64,000 bases of DNA from Nostoc edaphicum CCNP1411 (GTDB lineage Bacteria > Cyanobacteriota > Cyanobacteriia > Cyanobacteriales > Nostocaceae), in NCBI RefSeq assembly GCF_014023275.1, contig NZ_CP054698.1, forward strand, positions 2,356,001-2,420,000, in the 5' to 3' direction. The notes below the pieces were generated by a model. The model did not search any database, had not been told where the DNA came from, and saw nothing but the letters and a program-made list of their open reading frames with translations. Every line of letters begins with the position of its first letter. Positions within the stretch are counted from its first letter, which is position 1. Positions 9,207 to 18,642 of this stretch are shown here, piece by piece. Made by a program: the position numbers and the translations under genes.

Positions 9207-9764
9207 ATGAACAAAAAATCACTCCCAGCTACTCAAAAACAAGGTAAAGTGGGGCTGGGAGATCAAATTCGCAGTATTGCCGATCGCCTTAAACAAGAGA
9301 CTGATGTACAGATAAAAGCAACTTCTCGGATTTTAGGGGCTGCTGCTCAAATTGCCGAAAATCATGACCGACTTATTAATGAAGTAGTTGATATGGTTGA
9401 GTCAGACCTGAATGCAGAGAAACAGGTATCTCCGAAGCATATTTATACTGTCGATACTCTGAAAGAACAGTTTAAAACATTACGAAATGCAAAGGCTCAT
9501 TTTAACCTGAAAGTTAGTAGTTGGGAATCACTAGTTAATAAATTAAATGCGGTATTTTCCCAAACAAGCATAATACAGAATAAAACTCAATCAAAGCATG
9601 GCTTGACGAATAATAATGTGATAGTTAGTGAAGACAATTTTAATAATATTGAAAAATTGACAGTTATTTTAGAACCTGATGTTGCAGAAATGTTTCCAAA
9701 TTCGGAAGCAGTAAATGAAGGTCTGCGTTTTTTAATTAGAGTTACGAGTAAAAATAGTTTTTGA
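9207..9764 (+). CDS. Hypothetical helical protein, second gene of a two-gene unit
   Basis: A protein of 185 residues that I do not recognise. The first 110 residues are predicted helical (DQIRSIADRLKQETDVQIKATSRILGAAAQIAENHDRLINEVV...) and are followed by a polar Asn-rich linker. The C-terminal 40 residues (LTVILEPDVAEMFPNSEAVNEGLRFLIRV) resemble the short strand-helix tail seen in small antitoxin-like cyanobacterial proteins; this is a weak likeness. The ATG follows the stop of the coiled-coil gene by 12 bases. A 16-bp perfect hairpin at 9794-9827 closes the unit. Confidence 0.65.
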   Translation: MNKKSLPATQKQGKVGLGDQIRSIADRLKQETDVQIKATSRILGAAAQIAENHDRLINEVVDMVESDLNAEKQVSPKHIYTVDTLKEQFKTLRNAKAHFNLKVSSWESLVNKLNAVFSQTSIIQNKTQSKHGLTNNNVIVSEDNFNNIEKLTVILEPDVAEMFPNSEAVNEGLRFLIRVTSKNSF

Positions 9765-9793
9765 AAGCGAATAGGCAATATTTGATATCTGGT

Positions 9794-9827
9794 GAAGGTT
9801 ACATGAGAAAGTTCTCATGTAACCTTC
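9794..9827. terminator. Perfect 16-bp hairpin after the two-gene unit
   Basis: GAAGGTTACATGAGAA, a two-base AG loop, then the exact complement. It starts 30 bases after the stop at 9764. No real T-run follows, so it may be a terminator, an mRNA 3' stabiliser or a protein-binding palindrome. Confidence 0.6.
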
Positions 9828-10041
9828 ATTGTCTTCTCATAAAACCCTGGTTAAACTTACGTTAAGTTCAAGTTAAGTGACACACAAAATTTTTAACAAA
9901 GAAAGGTAGAGGGTGGAACAAAATCAGTATCAATGAAAACTTTAGCTCTGGGTATAGAACCATGTGTTCTCAATGAATTATTTCAGATTGCTAGATAAAA
10001 AGGGGATTAGATACTGTGGGAAAAATTAGTCAGGAGTGCAA

Positions 10042-11313
10042 ATGAACAACTTGTTACCCCACTCTGGAGAAATTATAAGAACATCGGGTAGTATCCTGTC
10101 TTCAGAGGATAGTAGTTTATCTAGCAATACTCGGAAGTGGCGTATTGCTTTATATTCCCACGACACAATGGGGCTAGGACATAAACGCCGTAATTTGTTG
10201 ATTGCTCAAACTTTAGGATGTTCACCCCTAAAAACCGATGTTCTAATGATTAGTGGCATTCAAGATGCCAGCAATGTACCAACACCTCCAGGGGTAGACT
10301 GTTTGACGCTCCCGGCTTTGCATAAAAGCATTGATGGGCAATATCACGCCAGAAGATTGGATCTATCATTGCAGGAAATTATTACACTGCGATCGCAAGT
10401 TATTCTCACCACCATCAAAACATTTAAACCTGATATTTTCATTGTGGATAATGTACCGCGAGGAGCGGTCAGAGAGCTAGATCCAACCCTAAATTACTTG
10501 CGTATTCAAGGAAAAACACACTGCATTTTAGGTTTACGGGATATCTTAGATGAACCCGCTTCTGTGCGTCGAGATTGGAAGCGAGCAGCTAATGAAGAGG
10601 CGATTCAAACTTACTACGATCAGGTTTGGGTGTATGGCGATCGCAACATCTATGACCTAGCAAAAGAGTATCACTTCCAGCCAAAAACTGTTGCCAAATT
10701 CCGCTACACCGGCTATCTTGACCAACGCAGTCGCCTCAAGCATCTGGATTTAGATAGTGTTCAAGCATTTAAATCGCTCAATCTGTCATCTGAACGATTG
10801 GTATTATGCTTAGTGGGAGGCGGACAAGACGGAGCGCAGTTAGCAGAAACATTTGCTCATGCTGAACTACCACGGCAGATGAACGGTATCATTTTGACAG
10901 GCCCGTTTATGCCGCGAGAAGTCCGGCAAAAAATCCAGAACTATGCAGCGCAACGTGACAATCTGCGCGTGTTGGAATATTTAGCCGAGCCAACGCTGTT
11001 ACTAAATCAAGCCGAACGTGTGATTGCAATGGGTGGTTACAATACAACTTGTGAATTGTTGTCATTTGCAAAGCGATCGCTAATTTTACCCCGCATCAAA
11101 CCCCGACGAGAACAATTAATACGTGCTGAACGATTACAAGCACTAGGCTTAATCGATGTACTGCACCCACATCAACTGACACCTACTGCATTAACGAACT
11201 GGCTAAAGCTTGAGGTAGAGACATCACAAGTCCGTAATTTCGTCGATCTCAAAGGACTTACCCGCATTCCCCAATTCGTTAATGAAATCCTCATCTCAGC
11301 TATTTGTCATTAG
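10042..11313 (+). CDS. GT-B fold glycosyltransferase (MurG/GT28-like), first gene of glycan cluster
   Basis: Predicted cytosolic or membrane-associated glycosyltransferase of about 423 residues. After a 35-residue leader comes an N-terminal Rossmann start (RIALYSHDTMGLGHKRRNLLIAQTL) whose GLGHxxR resembles the glycine-rich loop of MurG-like enzymes. The C-terminal half has LVGGGQDGAQLAETF and an acceptor-side motif VIAMGGYNTTCELLSFAKRSLILPR, the nucleotide-sugar site of that group. ATG 10042 follows AGGAG by five bases; the GTG at 10036 overlaps that ribosome binding site and is less likely. It begins a run of five same-strand genes. The sugar donor and acceptor cannot be read from sequence. 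Confidence 0.83.
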   Translation: MNNLLPHSGEIIRTSGSILSSEDSSLSSNTRKWRIALYSHDTMGLGHKRRNLLIAQTLGCSPLKTDVLMISGIQDASNVPTPPGVDCLTLPALHKSIDGQYHARRLDLSLQEIITLRSQVILTTIKTFKPDIFIVDNVPRGAVRELDPTLNYLRIQGKTHCILGLRDILDEPASVRRDWKRAANEEAIQTYYDQVWVYGDRNIYDLAKEYHFQPKTVAKFRYTGYLDQRSRLKHLDLDSVQAFKSLNLSSERLVLCLVGGGQDGAQLAETFAHAELPRQMNGIILTGPFMPREVRQKIQNYAAQRDNLRVLEYLAEPTLLLNQAERVIAMGGYNTTCELLSFAKRSLILPRIKPRREQLIRAERLQALGLIDVLHPHQLTPTALTNWLKLEVETSQVRNFVDLKGLTRIPQFVNEILISAICH

Positions 11314-11363
11314 TCATTTGTCATTGGTCAAAGACAAAAGTTTTACCTCATTAATTACGAATT

Positions 11364-12629
11364 ATGTCAATCCGTATTGGTTATGTTCTCAAACGTTATC
11401 CCCGCTATTCTGAAACCTTTGTCGTCAATGAAATTTTGGCTCATGAAGCGGCTGGCTTAGATATAGAAATTTTCGCTTTACGGCCACTATGTGATACTCA
11501 CTTTCAAAATATTATTTCCCAAGTCCGTGCGTCTGTAAGTTACATTCGGAGGCCAATTCAAGGGCGGGTTAGTGAATCACTCAATAGTCTCGCACCTACA
11601 GCCGCTAGCTATTTTTGGGCAGAGTTACAAGAAGCAAGTAAAGTTATCCCTGACTTTTGGCCAAAACTGGCTTTCGCTCAAGGTGAACAAGCTAGCACTG
11701 TCTACCAAGCCGCATGGTTAGCGCGAGAAGCGCGAGTCAAAGGCATTACTCATTTACACGCTCATTTTGGCACTGTAGCTACTAGTGTCGCTCGGCTAGC
11801 ATCTCACTTTACAGGCATTCCTTATACTTTTACGGCTCATGCTAAAGACATATTTCATGAAAGCGTGGAATTTGAGGATATGCAACGTAAGCTACAGGAT
11901 GCGGCTAGTGTCGTAACTGTCAGTGACTATAATCTCAGATATCTGCACAATACATATAATTTACCCGCAAAGCAAGTTCAGCGCATTTACAACGGGTTAG
12001 ATTTACGACAATTACAATATTCTTCTCCGGCTGAACGTCCGCCATTAATTATCTCAGTCGGTCGGTTAATTGAGAAGAAAGGGCTATCTGTTTTGATTGA
12101 TGCTTGTGCCATTCTCAAGCAGAGAAATTATCAGTTTCAGTGTCAAATTGTCGGTACTGGTTCTTTAGAATTGACTTTGCGTCAGCAAATTATAGATTTA
12201 GAACTGCAATCTATTGTGGAAATTGTCGGCCCGCGTCCACAAAATGAGGTGTTTCAATTAGTACAGAAAGCTGCTGTGTTTGCTACACCTTATGTTATTG
12301 GCAAAGATGGTAATCGGGATGGACTACCAACAGTTTTACTGGAAGCTATGGCTTTAGGAACTCCCTGTGTAAGTACTGATGTAACGGGTATTCCTGAATT
12401 GGTGCGTGATGGCGAGACTGGGTTGATTGTGCCACAACATGATGCTGATAAATTAGCGATCGCACTTGGGCAATTCCTGACTAATTCTGCTTTGCGGGTT
12501 AAGTTGTCAACCCAGGCTAGACAATTAATTGAGTCTGAGTTTGATATTCATTGCAATACTGCAATTTTACGGGAATTATTTCTCACGCATACCGCAAGCG
12601 GAACTCGCAAAGTAGGCGCAAAAGCGTAA
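11364..12629 (+). CDS. Glycosyltransferase family 4 (colanic-acid WcaL-like)
   Basis: A GT4 retaining glycosyltransferase of 421 residues. Visible features are the N-terminal YVLKRYPRYSETFVVNEI, typical of the WcaL/AmsK subgroup; HLHAHFGT; the acceptor-side YTFTAHAKDIF; and the donor-binding part ISVGRLIEKKGLSVLI...VEIVGPRPQNEV, then the E-x7-E motif GLPTVLLEAMALGTPCVSTDVTGIPELV. It is separated from the first gene by 50 bases and from the next by 13. Likely acts at the cytoplasmic membrane on a lipid-linked or secreted glycan, judging from the ABC exporter downstream. Confidence 0.88.
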   Translation: MSIRIGYVLKRYPRYSETFVVNEILAHEAAGLDIEIFALRPLCDTHFQNIISQVRASVSYIRRPIQGRVSESLNSLAPTAASYFWAELQEASKVIPDFWPKLAFAQGEQASTVYQAAWLAREARVKGITHLHAHFGTVATSVARLASHFTGIPYTFTAHAKDIFHESVEFEDMQRKLQDAASVVTVSDYNLRYLHNTYNLPAKQVQRIYNGLDLRQLQYSSPAERPPLIISVGRLIEKKGLSVLIDACAILKQRNYQFQCQIVGTGSLELTLRQQIIDLELQSIVEIVGPRPQNEVFQLVQKAAVFATPYVIGKDGNRDGLPTVLLEAMALGTPCVSTDVTGIPELVRDGETGLIVPQHDADKLAIALGQFLTNSALRVKLSTQARQLIESEFDIHCNTAILRELFLTHTASGTRKVGAKA

Positions 12630-12642
12630 AGGAGGTGTGAAG

Positions 12643-13803
12643 ATGCGAATTGCATACATTTGTGCCGATCCGGGTATACCTGTATTTGGTCAAAAAGGAT
12701 GTTCGATTCATGTCCAAGAGGTGATTCGAGCGTTGCAAAAGCAAGGTAGCCAAGTCACATTATTTGCTACTCGGATTGGGGGAGAATTACCCGCAGATTT
12801 AGCTAATGTTGTTGTTCATCAACTCCCAGTTATCCCCAAATTAGAACGGGCGATGCGAGAGCAAGTTGCTTTAGCGCTCAATCCTGATTTACGTTTAAAT
12901 TTGGAAAGATTTGGCCCCTTTGACTTCATTTATGAACGTTATTCTCTTTGGAGTTATAGCGCGATGGAGTATGCCCAAGCTATGGGAATTCCGGGTTTGT
13001 TGGAGGTAAATTCGCCTCTGATTACAGAACAAGCACAGCATCGGGGTTTGATTGATCGCCAAAGTGCGGAAGAAGTCGCAAATCGAGTTTTTTCAGCAGC
13101 TACAGCACTGATTGCTGTTTCAGATGCAGTGAAAACTTACTTGATGAATTATGTAGACAGTAGCAAAGTTCATGTCATCCCTAATGGTGTCAATCCTCAC
13201 CGCTTTTCTACCCTTCGTCCTACAACTCACCCAGAAACCTTTACAGTGGGATTTGTCGGTACGTTGAAACCGTGGCATGGATTGCCAATTCTCACAGAAG
13301 CTTTTAGTTTACTGTATCAACGTGTTCCCAATGCCAAACTTTTAATTGTTGGCGATGGCCCGGAACGGGAAAATCTGCAAATGGAATTAGCTGCACGGGG
13401 ATTAGATTCTCATACTCAATTTACAGGTGCGGTGAATCCTGATGAAGTTCCTCAATTATTAGCAGCAATGGATGTCGCCGTTGCACCCTACGCCGCGCAA
13501 TCCGATTTTTACTTCTCACCATTGAAAGTATATGAATATATGGCGGCTGGTTTGCCTGTAGTCGTGAGTCAGATTGGGCAATTGGCAGACTTAATTGATA
13601 CAGAGGTGAATGGTATTCTTTGTCCTCCAGGTGATGCGATCGCTTTAGCAGAGGCTTTAGAAAAATTGTGGCGATCGCCTACTCTCCGTCATACTTTAGG
13701 ACAGGCGGCGCGGCAAACGGTGATCGCACATCATACTTGGGATGCGATCGCTCAAAAAATTCTCCATATAGCATCTCCATTGCCGATGGAGGTGAAACGC
13801 TAA
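12643..13803 (+). CDS. Glycosyltransferase family 4
   Basis: A second GT4 enzyme (386 residues). The N-terminal half carries the glycine/His loop FGQKGCSIHVQEVIRAL. The C-terminal half has VGFVGTLKPWHGLPIL, LIVGDGPERENL, the E-x7-E region SPLKVYEYMAAGLPVVVSQIG and a closing amphipathic helix. The ATG at 12643 lies seven bases after GGAGG; an in-frame GTG at 12637 is too close to that site. Its stop (TAA ending 13803) directly abuts the ATG of the ABC transporter at 13804, so translation is probably coupled. Confidence 0.87.
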   Translation: MRIAYICADPGIPVFGQKGCSIHVQEVIRALQKQGSQVTLFATRIGGELPADLANVVVHQLPVIPKLERAMREQVALALNPDLRLNLERFGPFDFIYERYSLWSYSAMEYAQAMGIPGLLEVNSPLITEQAQHRGLIDRQSAEEVANRVFSAATALIAVSDAVKTYLMNYVDSSKVHVIPNGVNPHRFSTLRPTTHPETFTVGFVGTLKPWHGLPILTEAFSLLYQRVPNAKLLIVGDGPERENLQMELAARGLDSHTQFTGAVNPDEVPQLLAAMDVAVAPYAAQSDFYFSPLKVYEYMAAGLPVVVSQIGQLADLIDTEVNGILCPPGDAIALAEALEKLWRSPTLRHTLGQAARQTVIAHHTWDAIAQKILHIASPLPMEVKR

Positions 13804-15597
13804 ATGTCAAAACAAGCTGTTCCTGGTTTGTGGGGAATCCTGGTTTATTTCTGGCCTGACATTCGTCCACAGTTCGGATTACTTTTGATTTCTGCGATCG
13901 CTTTAATTGCAGATGTCGGACTCCGCGTATTAGAACCTTGGCCCCTCAAGTTTGTCTTTGATTACGTTCTCTTGCGTGGCGATAAGATAAATAATATTCC
14001 CATCATTGCTAATTTAGAAGCGATAACATTACTGACATTCTCAGCCGTTGCAGTCTTACTTATTACAGGCTTCCGCGCCCTTGCTGCCTATTGGAGTACT
14101 GTCGGATTAGCAACAGTTGGTAGCCGAGTCATGGCGAAAGTGCGTAATCATTTGTATTGCCATCTGCAAGATTTATCTTTGGCTTATCACACCAAAGCGC
14201 GTAGCGGTGATTTAATTATCCGTGTCAGTAGCGATGCTAGCCGTCTCCAAGAAATTATGATTACGGCAGCATTACCACTAGTAGTCAGCATTCTGACTCT
14301 ATTTGGGATGATTGGGGTGATGTTTTGGATGAATTCCAGCCTGACCCTACTTTCACTATTCACACTACCGTTATTTTGGCTAGTTACTAACCGACTCAGC
14401 CAGCGAATTAAAGATTCCTCATTGAAGCAACGCCACCAAGAAGGTGCTGTGGCGGCGACGGCGGCTGAGTCCATTGCTGCCATTAAATTAGTGAAAGCCC
14501 TATCCTTGCAAGATGCTTTTGCACGAGTATTTGCTCAACAAAATCAGCGTAGTCTCAAAGAAAGCGTCAAAACCCAACGGCTGGCGGCTCACTTGGAACG
14601 TACTGTTGATGCTGTGATTGCACTGGGAACAGCGATCGTTTTATGGTACGGCTCTTGGCTGGCGCTGCGAGATGCGTTAACACCTGGGGATGTGCTGGTA
14701 TTTCTCACCTACCTGAAGAATGCCTTTAAGCCAGTTCAGAACTTCGCTAAGTACACCGGACGACTGGCGAAAGCTGCGGCTTCTAGTGAGCGCATTTTAG
14801 ATGTATTAAATCAGCAACCCGATGTCTATGATTTGCCAGATGCAATCCCCGCCCCGATTTTCCGAGGTACAGTGCGTTTTGATCGCGTCCACTTTGCCTA
14901 TGAATCAGGACAAGTTCTACTGCAAGAAATCAACTTAAACATTCAACCGGGACAACAAGTTGCGATCGTTGGGACTTCTGGTGGTGGTAAGTCTACATTA
15001 GTCAGTCTATTATTACGGCTTTATGACCCTACAGACGGGCGTGTAATGATTGATGGGCGGGATATTCGAGAATATACATTAGCATCATTACGTCCACAAA
15101 TTAGTGTAGTTTTGCAAGATAGTCTCTTATTCGCTGCTAGTATTCGAGAAAACATTGCCTACGGGATTGCCGGGGTGTCTGATGCCGAAATCGAAGACGC
15201 GACTCGTTTAGCTAACGCTCATGAGTTTATCCAAGCTTTACCACAAGGATACGACACCCTTGTAGGGGAAAGAGGCGCAACTCTTTCTGGGGGACAAAGA
15301 CAAAGAATTGCGATCGCTCGTGCTGCTATCCGTCAAGCTCCTATCCTGATTTTAGATGAACCGACTACGGGGTTAGATAAGGGGAATGAGAAGGCTGTGA
15401 TTGATGCGCTGCAACAGTTGTCGGAAAATCGCACTACTTTTTTAATTACTCATGATCTTTATCTGGCAACTCGCGCAGATATGATTCTTTATCTGGAAAA
15501 TGGGCAGGTGGTGGAACAAGGTACTCATCTGGAATTGATGCAACAGAATGGGCGTTATGCGGCTTTGTATCAAGTACAGGGTTCTTTGAGGGTTTAA
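13804..15597 (+). CDS. ABC exporter, fused membrane and ATPase domains (MsbA/lipid-type)
   Basis: A half-transporter of 597 residues that would act as a dimer in the cytoplasmic membrane. Residues about 1-330 hold six membrane helices of the type I exporter fold. The ATPase domain has Walker A GTSGGGKST (about 390-398), the Q-loop in ISVVLQDSLLF, signature TLSGGQRQR (about 493), Walker B ILILDEP (about 514) and the H-loop LITHDL. Its place directly after two GT4 genes suggests export or flipping of the product they build. The cargo is inferred; peptide export is unlikely because there is no C39 peptidase domain. Confidence 0.88.
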   Translation: MSKQAVPGLWGILVYFWPDIRPQFGLLLISAIALIADVGLRVLEPWPLKFVFDYVLLRGDKINNIPIIANLEAITLLTFSAVAVLLITGFRALAAYWSTVGLATVGSRVMAKVRNHLYCHLQDLSLAYHTKARSGDLIIRVSSDASRLQEIMITAALPLVVSILTLFGMIGVMFWMNSSLTLLSLFTLPLFWLVTNRLSQRIKDSSLKQRHQEGAVAATAAESIAAIKLVKALSLQDAFARVFAQQNQRSLKESVKTQRLAAHLERTVDAVIALGTAIVLWYGSWLALRDALTPGDVLVFLTYLKNAFKPVQNFAKYTGRLAKAAASSERILDVLNQQPDVYDLPDAIPAPIFRGTVRFDRVHFAYESGQVLLQEINLNIQPGQQVAIVGTSGGGKSTLVSLLLRLYDPTDGRVMIDGRDIREYTLASLRPQISVVLQDSLLFAASIRENIAYGIAGVSDAEIEDATRLANAHEFIQALPQGYDTLVGERGATLSGGQRQRIAIARAAIRQAPILILDEPTTGLDKGNEKAVIDALQQLSENRTTFLITHDLYLATRADMILYLENGQVVEQGTHLELMQQNGRYAALYQVQGSLRV

Positions 15598-15639
15598 AAC
15601 GCAGAGGGACGCTGAGGTAAGCGCAGAGGTACGCAGAGT

Positions 15640-16620
15640 ATGGGATTTAGTGATGGGAAGATGCCTTTTTTGGCGGATGCGGTTGATCGGTTGCGGGTGG
15701 AAGAGTGTTTTGGGCGGTGTTTAGCGATCGCTGCAAATTGTCGTGCGCAAAAAGTCCGGGTTATTCGTCATAAGTTGGGGCGGCGTTGTTTGATTGAATA
15801 TGAATTGATTCATGATGATGGACAAATAATTACGCTGATTGGTAAGGTTAGGGCTAAGGGAACGGATTTTCATAGTTATGAGTTACAGAAATCTCTATGG
15901 TCAGCCGGATTTGGTGATGATAGTCCTGATGGAATTTCTGTACCTGAACCTGTTGGGGTAATTCCTGAATGGCAAATGTGGTTGCAGCGTAAAGTTGAAG
16001 GGGTTATTGCTACTCAATTTTTATCACAAACTGACAGTATTTTACCCGCAAAACTAATTGCTGAAGCTGCTCACAAATTGCACCAAGCTAATATTGCTCC
16101 TCGCCGTTCTCATACTATGTCAGATGAACTACGAATTTTGCATGAGCGGATTCCATTAGTTACGCAACAATATCCACAATGGGAATCCCGGTTAGAGAGA
16201 ATATTAGAAGCAAGTAATCATTTAGGAAAAAACACGCCAGAAATAAAACATTGTGGTATCCACCGTGATTTTTATCCCGATCAAGTGATTATTAATAATT
16301 CTCGTTTGTATCTCATCGACCTAGATTTATATTGTGAAGGTAATCCGGCGCTTGATATCGGTAACTTCATTGGTCATATTCAAGAATACAGTCTTCGTAC
16401 TTTTGGTAACTCCCAAGTATTACAAGAGTATGAAAATGTTTTAACTGAAAGATTTATTCAGCTTACAAGCGATGAATTCCTCACTGCAATTCAATCCTAT
16501 ACTGCTCTAACTTTAGTCCGGCATATATATATCAGCACCCAATTTGCAGAACGTCGTCCTTTTACAGAAGCACTATTAAATCTGTGTGAACAGCGACTTG
16601 GGATAATTTGTAATTCGTAA
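15640..16620 (+). CDS. Aminoglycoside phosphotransferase-fold kinase-like protein
   Basis: A protein of 326 residues with the APH/choline-kinase fold. The catalytic loop reads HCGIHRDFYPDQVII: the Asp base is kept in HRD, but the usual Mg-binding Asn (HGDxHPGN in APH) is Gln. The metal Asp follows in LYLIDLDLYCEGNPALDIGNF. The N-lobe contains VIRHKLGRRCLIEYEL. It may phosphorylate a sugar or lipid head group of the cluster's product; antibiotic resistance is not implied. The 42-base gap to the ABC gene contains imperfect GCAGAGG-type repeats. Confidence 0.78.
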   Translation: MGFSDGKMPFLADAVDRLRVEECFGRCLAIAANCRAQKVRVIRHKLGRRCLIEYELIHDDGQIITLIGKVRAKGTDFHSYELQKSLWSAGFGDDSPDGISVPEPVGVIPEWQMWLQRKVEGVIATQFLSQTDSILPAKLIAEAAHKLHQANIAPRRSHTMSDELRILHERIPLVTQQYPQWESRLERILEASNHLGKNTPEIKHCGIHRDFYPDQVIINNSRLYLIDLDLYCEGNPALDIGNFIGHIQEYSLRTFGNSQVLQEYENVLTERFIQLTSDEFLTAIQSYTALTLVRHIYISTQFAERRPFTEALLNLCEQRLGIICNS

Positions 16621-16882
16621 TTCGTAATTATAGGGTTTCTGACTTAAGTGCAATACAGTAACCCCAAAACCCTCATGTAGAGACGCGATGAATCGCGTCT
16701 TGAAAGACCAATACAGACCTAACCCCCAGCCCCTTCCCTACAAGGGAAGGGGAGTAAGATTCAAAGCCTCTCTCCTTTTAGGAGAGAGGTTTGGAGAGAG
16801 GTCAAAGTCTATTACAAACGAGAATCGCTATATCTGTCACCCTATTTTTGCGAACTGGTAGTATTTTCAGGAGATAGTATTG
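16621..16882. repeat. Patchwork of dispersed palindromic repeats upstream of the porin gene
   Basis: Contains AATTCGT tandem units (16612-16630) and a CAATACAG...GTAGAGACGCGATGAATCGCGTCT hairpin (about 16650-16700) related to the element at 37358. It also holds a CCCCTTCCCTACAAGGGAAGGGG stem and a CCTCTCTCC/GGAGAGAGG stem (about 16716-16803) related to the inside of the element at 7891. No gene is seen. Confidence 0.7.
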
Positions 16883-18415
16883 ATGGGTTTAATTTTTTTG
16901 CAGAAAATTCGCTTGATTAGTTTAATCATTTCCCTTATCTTGAGCAGCATAAATAAAGCTAATGCAACGACTAAGCCCGTATCAATAGAAAATAATCAAT
17001 TAAACAAAATTACATCAGTTTCTCAATTGTCGGATATTAGTGTTGATAGTTGGGAATTTAAAACACTACAAGCATTGATTGAGCAATATGATTGCGTTAG
17101 TAACACTAATCCTGACAATCAAACTCTAAATAGATATCAATTTGCTACTAAATTAAATGCTTGCATTATACACATAAATGAGCTAATCAGTAATGGTAAA
17201 ATAAATCGAAAAACGTTAACTACCATTCAAAAATTACAAGCAGAGTTTTCGGCAGAATTAGCAACTTTCAGAAATCGCATCGATTTATTAGAAAACAAAG
17301 TGAATGCATTGCAAACACAACAGTTTTCGCCTCAAGTTGAGTTAGAGGGAGAGATTATCTTTGCGATGATTGGAGTTGCTGGTGGAAAAAAAGCCAACAG
17401 TAGAACCAAGCCAATCAATGATAATTTAGTGTTGAGCGATCGCGTCCGTCTTAGCTTAGAGACAAGTTTTACCGGCAAAGACAACTTGCAAATACGCTTG
17501 CAAGGTCGAAATACACCAGAATTGTCAGATTTTACTGGAACTAAAATGGCCAATTTGGGATTTGATGGCGACGATGACAATGAGATGGAAATAGATGAGA
17601 TAGATTATAAATTTCCACTAGGTAAGCAAACTCGCATAACTTTGTACGCTTTAGGAGGAGGATTAGGCGATTTTGTTCCTAGTGTCAATCCTCTGTTTAG
17701 CGGTAGTGGAGACGGATCAATTTCTACATTTGGACGAGAAAATCCGATTCGACGACAAGGTGGCGGTGCAGGTATCGGTATTTCTCATAATTTAAATGAC
17801 TCTCTAAATCTGTCATTGGCATATATTACCAGCGATGCAGCCAATCCAGAGAGGGGAATTTTTGCTAGTCCTCATGGTGCGATCGCTCAAATCACCCTTG
17901 AACCCACCAAAACAACAGCACTTAGCGTTACCTATATCCACTCTTACAATAATGTGAATACCGGCACCGGCAGCGAATTAACTAACAATCCTTTTAATAA
18001 TCAGGCAGATGCCATTACTGCGAATTCCTTTGGTGCAGAAGCCGCTTGGCAACTTAACCCAAGTATCACCCTTGGGGGCCGAGTTGGTTTTATTCATGCG
18101 ACAGCAGAAGATTTAACAGCAACCCCAAATGCTTTTATCTCCACATGGGCGTTACTACTATCGATCAAAGATATTGGACAAGAAGATAGCTTTGCCGGAT
18201 TTGTGGTAGGTCAACCACCTAAAGTAACTGATAATAGTTTCGGCGATACCTTTGAAGATGAGGATACATCTTTACATCTAGAAGCTTTTTACCACCTGCA
18301 AATCACAGATAATCTAGCGATAACTCCAGGTTTATTTGTCATCACGAATCCCGAAAATGATAATAGTAATGACAAAATTTATATTGGTACAGTTCGGACA
18401 ACATTTACCTTTTAA
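16883..18415 (+). CDS. Outer-membrane porin of the cyanobacterial SLH/OprB type
   Basis: A protein of 510 residues. A signal peptide ends near NANA (about residue 28). A degenerate S-layer-homology stretch (VDSWEFKTLQALIEQYDC...NRYQFATKLNACI) should bind cell-wall glycan. A coiled coil (LQAEFSAELATFRNRIDLLENKVNAL) is followed by an OprB-like beta-barrel from about residue 150 to the terminal aromatic residue (TTFTF). Such porins pass small solutes and, in some cases, inorganic iron. ATG 16883 follows AGGAG by nine bases; the TTG at 16880 is less likely. Monocistronic. Confidence 0.9.
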   Translation: MGLIFLQKIRLISLIISLILSSINKANATTKPVSIENNQLNKITSVSQLSDISVDSWEFKTLQALIEQYDCVSNTNPDNQTLNRYQFATKLNACIIHINELISNGKINRKTLTTIQKLQAEFSAELATFRNRIDLLENKVNALQTQQFSPQVELEGEIIFAMIGVAGGKKANSRTKPINDNLVLSDRVRLSLETSFTGKDNLQIRLQGRNTPELSDFTGTKMANLGFDGDDDNEMEIDEIDYKFPLGKQTRITLYALGGGLGDFVPSVNPLFSGSGDGSISTFGRENPIRRQGGGAGIGISHNLNDSLNLSLAYITSDAANPERGIFASPHGAIAQITLEPTKTTALSVTYIHSYNNVNTGTGSELTNNPFNNQADAITANSFGAEAAWQLNPSITLGGRVGFIHATAEDLTATPNAFISTWALLLSIKDIGQEDSFAGFVVGQPPKVTDNSFGDTFEDEDTSLHLEAFYHLQITDNLAITPGLFVITNPENDNSNDKIYIGTVRTTFTF

Positions 18416-18520
18416 CTACAAAAAATTAGATGCTCCGCCTTAGCCAGTAAAATTAGGTCATTGATAAAAAGGATTAACCGTTTTATCTCATCCATAAATA
18501 GAACTAGAGTTTCTTGTACA

Positions 18521-18610
18521 AAATCAAAGTCCCCCTTTTTAAGGGGGATTTAGGGGGATCTAAAAGGTTTTTCTACCGACCAGAGGACTTTTAAAACATC
18601 CTCTAAAAGT
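18521..18610. repeat. Dispersed 90-bp repeat, family D
   Basis: Starts AAATCAAAGTCCCCC, contains a CCCCCTTTTTAAGGGGG hairpin and TAGGGGGATCTAAAA, and ends ACTTTTAAAACATCCTCT. Close copies lie at 40829-40915 and 49036-49124. This copy sits between the convergent porin and glgX genes. Confidence 0.85.
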
Positions 18611-18642
18611 AAAGTTCAAGTGGTATTTTTCTCCTCACACTG

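Noticed and set aside
18628..18642. CTCCTCACAC, like the loop of the small RNA Yfr1
   Set aside because: It lies at the 3' end of glgX without the flanking stems or promoter expected for Yfr1.
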